Source of the DNA: CAZGGW01 sp964525365
GTDB taxonomy: Bacteria > Bacillota_I > Bacilli_A > RF39 > UBA660
DNA: 14,914 bases
Assembly (NCBI GenBank): GCA_964525365.1
Contig: CAZGGW010000020.1
Location: forward strand, 1 to 14,914
Reading direction: 5' to 3'
Shown here: positions 8,931 through 14,914 of the stretch, piece by piece
Layout of the letters: every line of letters begins with the position of its first letter
Position numbering within the stretch: the first letter of the stretch is position 1
Translations under genes and position numbers: made by a program
Notes under the pieces: generated by a model
Told to the model about the DNA's origin: nothing
The model's database searches: none
The model's input: the letters and a program-made list of their open reading frames with translations, nothing else

Positions 8931-8934
8931 CACA

Positions 8935-10020
8935 GTGAATTTGCAAGAAGAGATAAAGAGGTTCCCAACAACTAGATATCAAGGAAGCAAAAGAAAAATT
9001 CTTCCTTGGATTTATGATTGTATTAAAGATATAGAGTTTACTACTGTTTTGGACGCTTTTGGTGGAAGTGGAATGGTAAGTTACCTATTTAAGAAGATGG
9101 GAAAGTCTGTGACTTTTAATGATATTCTTCATTTCAATCAAATTATTGGAGAATCAATAATTTCAAACAATAAATTTATACTAACTGATTCTGATGTGAA
9201 GTATATTCTGACGAAAAACAAAGATGCAAAGACTTTTATTTCAGATAATTTTCAAGGAATTTATTATTTAGAAGAAGAAAATGTTTGGATTGACAATGTC
9301 ATATATAACATTGAAAATCTAAACAATATATATATTGGTGATGAATTAGAATACAAAAAGACTATTGCATATAATGCACTATTTCAATCGTGCTTAACAA
9401 AAAGACCATATAATCTTTTTCACAGGAAAAATCTTGAAATGAGAACCAGAGATGTTCAGCGAAATTTTGGCAATAAAACTACTTGGGAAACTCCTTTTCC
9501 AAACCATTTTAAAAAATTTGTGTTAGAAATTAATCAATCAATATGTGAGTCTGAAATGCCATGCTATTCAATAAATAAAGATGTGTTTGAGATAGAAAAT
9601 GTAAACTATGATTTGGTTTACATTGACTCTCCTTATGTAAAAAAAAATGATGGGCGCAATGAGAGTTCTGATTATTTAAAATGTTATCATTTTTTGGAAG
9701 GTATTTCAAAATACAAGGATTGGAATGACTTGATTGATAGTGCCACTATCAATAAGCGAATAAAAAAAGATACTATGCCTAATTATTTCACACCCAAAGA
9801 GGCATTAAATACATTTAAAAAACTGATTGAAAAATTTCAAAACAGCATAATTGTGATTTCATACAAATATGGAGGTAGCCCTTCTATAGAAGAACTTACA
9901 GAAATGCTACATCAATATAAACAAGACGTTCGCATTCATGACAAGCATTACAAGTATGCCTTAAATAAACAAAACGGGAATGCCGTTTTAAACAGAGAAT
10001 ATATTTTAATAGGATATTGA
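8935..10020 (+). CDS. D12-class DNA adenine methyltransferase-like protein
   Basis: This 361-residue protein resembles D12-class (Dam-like) N6-adenine DNA methyltransferases, which transfer a methyl group from S-adenosylmethionine to adenine. Visible motifs are RYQGSKRKIL at 14-23 (motif X position), LDAFGGSGMV at 39-48 (motif I, cofactor loop) and DLVYIDSPY at 226-234 (motif IV position). Motif IV reads DSPY instead of the usual DPPY, so activity or target base may differ. Length is at the upper end for the family, with inserted residues between motifs I and IV. The start is GTG at 8935, 4 nt after the regulator stop, suggesting translational coupling; a TTG at 8941 is the alternative. No endonuclease gene is recognisable beside it. 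A run of nine adenines (9639-9647) directly follows motif IV. It could be an orphan methylase, a self-marking enzyme or a different base modifier. Confidence 0.78.
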   Translation: MNLQEEIKRFPTTRYQGSKRKILPWIYDCIKDIEFTTVLDAFGGSGMVSYLFKKMGKSVTFNDILHFNQIIGESIISNNKFILTDSDVKYILTKNKDAKTFISDNFQGIYYLEEENVWIDNVIYNIENLNNIYIGDELEYKKTIAYNALFQSCLTKRPYNLFHRKNLEMRTRDVQRNFGNKTTWETPFPNHFKKFVLEINQSICESEMPCYSINKDVFEIENVNYDLVYIDSPYVKKNDGRNESSDYLKCYHFLEGISKYKDWNDLIDSATINKRIKKDTMPNYFTPKEALNTFKKLIEKFQNSIIVISYKYGGSPSIEELTEMLHQYKQDVRIHDKHYKYALNKQNGNAVLNREYILIGY

Positions 10021-10021
10021 T

Positions 10022-10729
10022 ATGAATATTTTTAAAACAAACATCAAGATTAGAGCTACGTTCATTATTATAGCATGCCTAATATTAGCAACCATTGCCG
10101 TTTGGATATGGTATGGAAATACTAATGACATTAAAATATCTGCAATATTAGGCAGTTTATTTGCAGGATTGATCGTTGCTATAATACAATTTATTATAGC
10201 ATGGCAAGATTATAAACAAACAGATAAGCTGAAAGAACTTGAATTGATAAAAATTTTGTACAATAGGGATAGCCGCACATTTTATGAAGAATACATAAAA
10301 CATTCAAAGCGAAAAATTTATATGATGGGAGTAACTGCAAGCCGTTTTTTTAATGATTTTGCTGATGATAGTCCAAATGCAACATCAAATGCAAAAGTTC
10401 TAATTGATGCACTAAGACGTAATGTAATAGTAAGAATATTGCTTCCCGATTCTGAATTTGTAGATGAGAGTAAAAAGCAAGACGTAGAGAAAGTTAAACA
10501 GCAAGTTGCAGCTATCAAGAATAAATATCCAAACAGCTCATTAGAAGTCAGATATTTTAAGCATATACCCGCTCATAGTGTTTTTAATGTGGATGATAAG
10601 TGCATTGTAGGTCCTGTTTTTCCTGAACTTGAAAGCAAATATACACCAGCCTTATTTTTGCGAAATTCAAGTCCAATGGCAGATAAATATTTAACTTATT
10701 TCAAAAATGAGTGGGATAAAGCAGAATAA
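10022..10729 (+). CDS. Two-helix membrane protein with degenerate PLD-like domain
   Basis: This 235-residue protein starts with two hydrophobic segments (about 12-31 and 40-61), so it should be anchored in the inner membrane with the rest in the cytoplasm. From about residue 85 it resembles a phospholipase D-like fold: KHSKRKIYMMGVTASRFF (93-110), VIVRILLPDSE (135-145), then AHSVFNVDDKCIVGP (184-198) at the position of an HKD motif. The histidine (185), a downstream aspartate (192) and the glycine (197) are present. The lysine of HxK is replaced by valine, and no second HKD copy is visible, so catalysis is doubtful. Binding or sensing a phosphate-containing ligand is more plausible. The ATG lies 1 nt after the methyltransferase stop and the 3' end overlaps the next gene by 23 bp. 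The exact function is unknown. Confidence 0.6.
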   Translation: MNIFKTNIKIRATFIIIACLILATIAVWIWYGNTNDIKISAILGSLFAGLIVAIIQFIIAWQDYKQTDKLKELELIKILYNRDSRTFYEEYIKHSKRKIYMMGVTASRFFNDFADDSPNATSNAKVLIDALRRNVIVRILLPDSEFVDESKKQDVEKVKQQVAAIKNKYPNSSLEVRYFKHIPAHSVFNVDDKCIVGPVFPELESKYTPALFLRNSSPMADKYLTYFKNEWDKAE

Positions 10730-11708
10730 CAAAACAATAGGAATAACCTCTTTTCCAAGAGTACATATCACCTTAATTGGTATGAATGATGATGGGTATC
10801 GAATTAATGGCAGTGTTGGTTTTTCGATATCTGCACCCGAAATCAATGTCGATTTTGAAGAATCGGATATTATAGAAATCATTGATAAAAGAGGAATAAA
10901 ATTCACGGAACAGGAAAAAAACAGGTTATGCCATGTGTTAATGGAGGTCACAAATAAATTGTCCTTAAAAAAGAGAATTAGATGTATCGTTAAGGGCAAT
11001 GCATTACCTCACTATGGTTTAGGATCAAATACGGCAATATATATGTCGTGCATTGAAGCGTTATTTTTATTAAATGAGATAAAGTATAATAAAGAAGATA
11101 TAGTTGCATACTCTAAAAGAGGAGGAACATCTGGAATTGGCATAAATACTTATTTTGAAGGCGGATTCATTTTTGATGTTGGAATAAAAAGCAGAGATCA
11201 ATTATTTAATCCATCATCTGTTGCAGATAGAAATGAAAAAATACCTTTAGTGATACACAAATGCGCACTGCCCAATTGGGAAATTGGCATTTGCATTCCT
11301 ATATACATTAAAAATAAATCAGAACAAGAGGAAGTGGATTTTTTCAAAACGCATTGTCCGATAGATAAGTCTTCTACTGACAGAATCTTATATGAAGCTG
11401 TTTATGGGATAACTTCTTCAATAATCGAAAATGATTATGATATTTTCTGTAAATCTGTAAATACGATTCAATCTACTCAATGGAAATATTTGGAACGACT
11501 GTTATACGGAGATGCATTGATTGAATTGGAGCAAAAAATAAAATCATTCGGTGCTGATTGCATAGGGATGTCAAGTTTAGGGCCTATACTGTTTTTTACA
11601 GGAAAAGATATAAATGGTATAATTGAAAGAATTTCCAATGACATTCCCGACACAATCTGCTATAATACATCATTCAACAACAGAGGAAGGATAATTAGTT
11701 ATGACTGA
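10707..11708 (+). CDS. GHMP-fold protein related to beta-RFAP synthase
   Basis: This 333-residue protein resembles beta-ribofuranosylaminobenzene 5'-phosphate synthase, a GHMP-kinase-fold enzyme that joins 4-aminobenzoate (or 4-hydroxybenzoate) to PRPP in methanopterin synthesis. Family landmarks are RVHITLIGMN at 18-27, GSVGFSI at 35-41, the glycine-rich loop PHYGLGSNTA at 101-110, RGGTSGIGINTYFEGGF at 138-154 and GMSSLGPILFF at 287-297. The match runs along the whole length, so the gene looks intact. Bacteroidetes are not known to make methanopterin and no other gene of that pathway is nearby, so a different ribosyl- or phosphate-transfer substrate is likely, by inference. It overlaps its upstream neighbour by 23 bp and its downstream neighbour by 8 bp, consistent with coordinated synthesis. 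A plain small-molecule GHMP kinase is the main alternative. Confidence 0.75.
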   Translation: MSGIKQNNKTIGITSFPRVHITLIGMNDDGYRINGSVGFSISAPEINVDFEESDIIEIIDKRGIKFTEQEKNRLCHVLMEVTNKLSLKKRIRCIVKGNALPHYGLGSNTAIYMSCIEALFLLNEIKYNKEDIVAYSKRGGTSGIGINTYFEGGFIFDVGIKSRDQLFNPSSVADRNEKIPLVIHKCALPNWEIGICIPIYIKNKSEQEEVDFFKTHCPIDKSSTDRILYEAVYGITSSIIENDYDIFCKSVNTIQSTQWKYLERLLYGDALIELEQKIKSFGADCIGMSSLGPILFFTGKDINGIIERISNDIPDTICYNTSFNNRGRIISYD

Positions 11709-13278
11709 TATTACATTTATCACATCAAATCCGACCAAACTTGCACATGCCAGACATTTGTGTAAAGGGTATGATGTTAATATTCTTCAATATAAGAAAC
11801 TTTTTTATGGAGTAGGATACGAAGAACCACGACTATTTGACAGAGATAAGTTGTTAGAAGAGAGTATTAATGATGCTATTGTTCGATGGAAAAAAAATGT
11901 TTCAAACTACGGAAACAGATTGTTTTTTATAGAAGATACATCCGTAAGAATTGATGCTTTGAGTGATGAAAACAATGAGGTGCCCGGAGTGGATGTCAAA
12001 TATTGGATGCAATCGCATAACTTCGCTCAATTAGATTCCCAATTAAGGGAAAAAGGGAATAATCGAAAGGTAAGTGTTTCCTCTCATATAGTATTGTTTT
12101 TAACAAATGAATTGAAGAAAAAATTAAAAACAGAAAAAGATCATATCGTTTTTAAAAGCTCATCACAAGGTACTATTGTCTATAAAGAACAAAAAATTGA
12201 CACACAGATTCTTTATCCTTGGTTAGATAACAAAACTTTCAACAAGTGGTTTGTTCCTGATGGCTTTGATGTACCAATTAGCATGTTAGATATTTCAGAA
12301 GCTGACAAAGTCGATTTCAGAAAAGGAGCATTTGAACAATTACTTGATTTTTTAAAAAAATATGAAGAGATAAAACATGCTCAAAAGAATTTACCATTGC
12401 CTCGACTACATTTTAATCCGCTATATGTAGTCTGTGGCCCTACATGCGCCGGAAAATCTTCAATAGGAAAATTATTGCTAGAAAAATACGAATATTACCA
12501 TATTGAGGCAAGTGATTTTATGACCTTAAGATACTTTGAAACGCATGGAACGAAGTTTTCTATAGACAAAAATATCTTTGCAGCAGAATTATTAAAGGTA
12601 AATCCTTTGTTTGTTGTGGAAAGTACCATAAACTACATCATGTCGAAAAAAATATTTGACAATTTTATCGTTACTGGCTTTAGAACATCTGATGAGGTCG
12701 ATAATTTTGTTAAAATGTTTTCATTACAGGATATGAGGCGAATATACATCACTGCTGATTCATCAATAAGATATAACAGATGGGTGAACCGTCAAAGAGA
12801 TGCTGTTGATTACACTAAAGAGAGGTTTGAGCAAATCAATAAACTTCAAGAAGAAATGGGATTGCTCAAAATAAAAGAAATGAAAGATACTGTACTATAT
12901 GAAAACGATAAAGAAGGATTGCCTGCATTTTATGATGATTTTCAAGGTAAAATTATAAAAACTACTCCGACATCAAAAGAAATAGATATAAACTCTACTT
13001 TGTCTATATCAAGAATATCTTTAGAAAAGGCGATTCTTCTAATATTGGCGATAGAGTATCGAAAAAATGAATCTCTGTATCATACTACAACCGAAATATC
13101 CCATTTAATCAATAATGCGTTTACCGGACTGACTAAAAATAAAAATAATATTAGCAGATACTTCAACCAAGCTTATTATCCATATTACGAAATAAAAAAA
13201 GAAAATGGAAAGAATAAATACAAACTTTCGCCAACAGGCTATTCAGAAGCGATTTTCATAATGCGTAATACAAAGTAA
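11701..13278 (+). CDS. HAM1/ITPase-like - P-loop kinase-like - winged-helix fusion protein
   Basis: Three domains can be read in this 525-residue protein. Residues about 1-220 resemble the HAM1/RdgB non-canonical purine NTP pyrophosphatases: FITSNPTKLAHAR at 6-18, FFIEDTSVRIDAL at 75-87, and PDGFDVPISMLDISEADK to RKGAFEQLLDFL at 186-218. Residues about 240-420 form a P-loop nucleotide-kinase-like domain, with Walker A GPTCAGKSS at 246-254, a segment FIVTGFRTSDEVDNF at 322-336 like those of dephospho-CoA and UPF0200 kinases, and an arginine-rich lid-like part at 357-366. Residues about 436-525 look like a winged helix with a basic wing. The ATG overlaps the preceding gene by 8 bp. The combination suggests handling of an unusual nucleotide, possibly with DNA binding. 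Domain calls are from motif reading; the substrate is unknown. The fusion has no frameshift or stop at the joints. Confidence 0.72.
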   Translation: MTDITFITSNPTKLAHARHLCKGYDVNILQYKKLFYGVGYEEPRLFDRDKLLEESINDAIVRWKKNVSNYGNRLFFIEDTSVRIDALSDENNEVPGVDVKYWMQSHNFAQLDSQLREKGNNRKVSVSSHIVLFLTNELKKKLKTEKDHIVFKSSSQGTIVYKEQKIDTQILYPWLDNKTFNKWFVPDGFDVPISMLDISEADKVDFRKGAFEQLLDFLKKYEEIKHAQKNLPLPRLHFNPLYVVCGPTCAGKSSIGKLLLEKYEYYHIEASDFMTLRYFETHGTKFSIDKNIFAAELLKVNPLFVVESTINYIMSKKIFDNFIVTGFRTSDEVDNFVKMFSLQDMRRIYITADSSIRYNRWVNRQRDAVDYTKERFEQINKLQEEMGLLKIKEMKDTVLYENDKEGLPAFYDDFQGKIIKTTPTSKEIDINSTLSISRISLEKAILLILAIEYRKNESLYHTTTEISHLINNAFTGLTKNKNNISRYFNQAYYPYYEIKKENGKNKYKLSPTGYSEAIFIMRNTK

Positions 13279-13298
13279 CAGCAAAGAGCTATATGGTT

Positions 13299-13691
13299 TC
13301 AATTCAGATACTTACCTGTATTACCACCCGGAAAAGCATAATCCACACCCGCATTCGTTGGCATTAGTTTATACTTCTCTACTATTTCGTCCAACAAGCC
13401 CTCATCCAAATGCAGGTATGCCCCAAATGACGGATAATCCGTCAGCCCGAAGCCTATCATTATCCCGTCTTTTTCATCTTCCATTCCCTGCATAAATACA
13501 AAGTAATTATGCGGATTGGCTTCATCCATATTGAACATTATTTCCTCATCCGACAACTCCGGCGGAGTAACCCCTTTAGGCATCAACTTGTAATAATCGT
13601 AATCCACCCAACCCTGGTTACGGTAAGATGAGAACAGTTCCCTTAACTGTTCTGTCGATAAATGTTTTATAGAATAAAATTGCTCGATCAT
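13299..13691 (-). CDS. Hypothetical protein of 130 residues
   Basis: I do not recognise this 130-residue family. The protein is acidic and apparently soluble, with no signal peptide, membrane segment or recognisable catalytic motif. It begins with a short helical region containing LSTEQLRELFSSYRNQGWVD (12-31) and ends with a glycine-rich stretch, FPGGNTGKYLN. The ATG at 13691 is the first methionine. No TAnnTTTG element is seen in the 66 bp separating it from the GNAT gene upstream on the same strand, so the two may form one transcript. Its stop is 20 bp from the convergent stop of the HAM1/kinase gene. Its composition is less AT-rich than the operon to its left, more like the transfer genes, which suggests a different origin. 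It could be an accessory gene of the element. Confidence 0.65.
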   Translation of the reverse strand: MIEQFYSIKHLSTEQLRELFSSYRNQGWVDYDYYKLMPKGVTPPELSDEEIMFNMDEANPHNYFVFMQGMEDEKDGIMIGFGLTDYPSFGAYLHLDEGLLDEIVEKYKLMPTNAGVDYAFPGGNTGKYLN

Positions 13692-13757
13692 ATTTTAGTT
13701 TTTCATTGATTTTACTTAACCGATTGAGGAATATTCTTTGTGTTCAGATATAAAAGA

Positions 13758-14633
13758 TTACAAGTTAAGTATTTTTCTATTTTCTTTTGTGTCAGGATAT
13801 ATATGCCATGAACCAACCTTATTGTTTATAATTCCTGCAACCCAGATGGCACGAACATTATTAAGTATTTCATCAGAACAAATCGAATAACCTTGCATAA
13901 TAACAGTAGAGCCTCTTACTACAATATTTTCAAATATATTCCGATAACCGGGATAAAGAGTAAAAAATGGCTTCCATGCCTGAACAATATTGTTCTCTTT
14001 CCCTTCAATTCGATTGTTTTCAGTATCAATAAATACATGATCTTCCGTCATCAATGCTGCTAATCCTTCTATATCGGCATAGGTTATGCATTTATTGAAT
14101 TGCAGGGCTATTTTTTTCGGAGCATTTGAATCCAATTTCAGCAGCATTAAATAATCCTCATTGTCTTCGCTAACAATTTCAAATCCGACTTTCTTATAGA
14201 GTTTTACGGCATAATTCTCTTTTTTTACGTTCAGAGAGGTTTGTTTATAGCCATTTTTTTGTAAATGGTCTATCATGGCAATCATTAATCGGGTTCCAAG
14301 ACCTTGATTCCGATATTTCTTAAATAGAGAAATGGCAAACTCGGGCGTATGATCATCAATATAGCCATAGCCTTTTATATCACCGGATATAACTCTTACC
14401 CAAACAGCACCAGCAATTTCTCCATTGGAATCTGCAATCAGACAATAATCATCTTTCCCACACCCAAAATCTTTTATATAGGCATTAACTTCAGGTATTT
14501 CCAATACATTTCTTGATATCAGATTATTCTCATCTGGCTGATAGATTGCTTCATATAGCATATCTCCCATTTTATCAATTTCGGAGTCTCTGATTTCTCG
14601 TATCACTATATTATTCATAAATCTCGTTTTCAT
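13758..14633 (-). CDS. GNAT acetyltransferase fused to a SnoaL/NTF2-like domain
   Basis: The N-terminal half (about 8-168) is a GNAT acetyltransferase, which moves an acetyl group from acetyl-CoA to an amine. The acetyl-CoA loop is seen as KYRNQGLGTRLM at 106-117 (pattern R-x-x-G-x-G), followed by NVKKENYAVKLYKKVGFEIV at 135-154, the usual C-terminal motif. The second half (about 172-291) resembles SnoaL/NTF2-like cone domains: a long first helix with FNKCITYADIEGLAALMTED (179-198), then strands ending GSWHIYP (274-280). Such domains often bind small ligands. The start used is ATG at 14633; an in-frame ATG at 14618 (residue 6) is equally possible. A promoter element lies at 14675-14682. The substrate is unknown; antibiotic, polyamine and protein targets are all possible. 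It has no evident link to the neighbouring operon. Confidence 0.75.
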   Translation of the reverse strand: MKTRFMNNIVIREIRDSEIDKMGDMLYEAIYQPDENNLISRNVLEIPEVNAYIKDFGCGKDDYCLIADSNGEIAGAVWVRVISGDIKGYGYIDDHTPEFAISLFKKYRNQGLGTRLMIAMIDHLQKNGYKQTSLNVKKENYAVKLYKKVGFEIVSEDNEDYLMLLKLDSNAPKKIALQFNKCITYADIEGLAALMTEDHVFIDTENNRIEGKENNIVQAWKPFFTLYPGYRNIFENIVVRGSTVIMQGYSICSDEILNNVRAIWVAGIINNKVGSWHIYPDTKENRKILNL

Positions 14634-14674
14634 TTAGACTCTGAACTTTTTATCATTAAAAAAATATCTCTCCC

Positions 14675-14682
14675 CAAAGGTA
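14675..14682 (-). promoter_or_regulatory. -7 promoter element of the GNAT gene
   Basis: On the minus strand this reads TACCTTTG, an exact TAnnTTTG match about 40 nt before the ATG at 14633. The -33 region is only TTTT-like. Confidence 0.55.
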
Positions 14683-14744
14683 GGCAATATTACCGGATAA
14701 GGGGGAAAACCGCGCGCCTAATTTCTCCGCCGATAAGAGTTTGC

Positions 14745-14759
14745 TGCCACAAGTAGCCA
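14745..14759 (+). repeat. 15-bp direct repeat, copy 2
   Basis: TGCCACAAGTAGCCA is identical to 6437-6451 and in the same orientation. It lies 110 bp upstream of the partial gene starting at 14869, in a stretch (14634-14868) that otherwise holds only the GNAT promoter. Sequence beyond the 15 bp diverges between the copies. Confidence 0.6.
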
Positions 14760-14868
14760 GTTGTTTGCCGGAAGCCTCCGCAGCCTTAATACCCCTTTGC
14801 CAGTCAGCAGGTTACATCTAATTTCGCCCATGCACTGATATTGGTGCGAACTAAAAATCTTCGTAAAT

Positions 14869-14914
14869 ATGGACGAAAAATTAAAGAACGATGCTAAAAA
14901 AGTAATGCTCGTTC
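14869..14914 (+). CDS. Start of a forward gene cut by the window edge
   Basis: An ATG at 14869 opens a frame reading MDEKLKNDAKKVMLV to the window end without a stop. In related Bacteroidetes elements the gene region after mobC often carries DUF3945/DUF4099 proteins and a type I topoisomerase, and their N-termini are similarly lysine-rich and short before the first strand. Only 15 codons are visible, so the identity is a guess from position. The 15-bp repeat found before mobC also precedes this gene, which supports it being part of the element backbone. Confidence 0.45.
   Translation, partial: MDEKLKNDAKKVMLV

Noticed and set aside
10022..10729. The PLD-like protein as a restriction nuclease partner of the methyltransferase
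   Set aside because: The HxK lysine is missing, only one motif copy is seen and the protein is membrane-anchored, unlike PLD-family restriction enzymes.
14701..14868. Possible transfer origin or attachment site near the right edge
   Set aside because: Apart from the 15-bp repeat there is only a weak GCAC/GTGC hairpin, and transfer origins of these elements lie upstream of the relaxase genes, not here.
1..14914. CRISPR arrays, tRNA or rRNA genes, insertion sequences
   Set aside because: No regularly spaced repeats, cloverleaf-like genes, rRNA segments or transposase-like proteins were seen on either strand.

Overview
The window looks like part of a Bacteroidetes (Bacteroidales) integrative and conjugative element, probably of the CTnDOT-like type. 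It holds the 3' end of a MobB-type relaxase gene, a complete MobC-type coupling-protein gene and, at the right edge, the first codons of another forward gene. Several gene starts are preceded by the Bacteroidetes promoter signature TAnnTTTG. In elements of this type mobB and mobC normally lie next to each other. Here about 5.8 kb of AT-rich DNA lies between them, and a second cargo block of about 6 kb follows mobC.

Layout. Positions 1-749 are the relaxase C-terminal part. Positions 840-2129 encode an AbiJ-like abortive-infection protein with its own promoter. Positions 2141-6318, on the minus strand, are a two-gene Hachiman anti-phage operon: hamA, a DUF1837 PD-(D/E)XK nuclease, then hamB, a superfamily 2 helicase, overlapping by ATGA. 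Positions 6319-6547 are intergenic and hold the hamA promoter and one copy of a 15-bp repeat. Positions 6548-8557 are mobC, followed by a terminator-like hairpin. Positions 8727-13278 are a tight five-gene forward operon: small XRE-type regulator, D12-class DNA methyltransferase-like protein, two-helix membrane protein with a PLD-like domain, GHMP-fold homologue of beta-ribofuranosylaminobenzene 5'-phosphate (beta-RFAP) synthase, and a three-domain protein (HAM1/ITPase-like, P-loop kinase-like, winged helix). Positions 13299-14633 carry two minus-strand genes, a small hypothetical protein and a GNAT-SnoaL-like fusion. Positions 14634-14868 are intergenic with the second copy of the repeat, and at 14869 a partial forward gene begins.

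How the genes fit together. The relaxase and coupling protein belong to the transfer machinery; the rest is cargo. AbiJ and Hachiman are recognised phage-defence families, so the first block is a small defence island. The second block is the best candidate for an undescribed system. It joins a DNA methyltransferase-like protein to two proteins whose families act on nucleotides or phosphoribosyl compounds, plus a membrane protein, under a small repressor-like gene. It could make a modified nucleotide or base, or defend through nucleotide metabolism. This is inference from domains and gene order; no experiment or database search was available.
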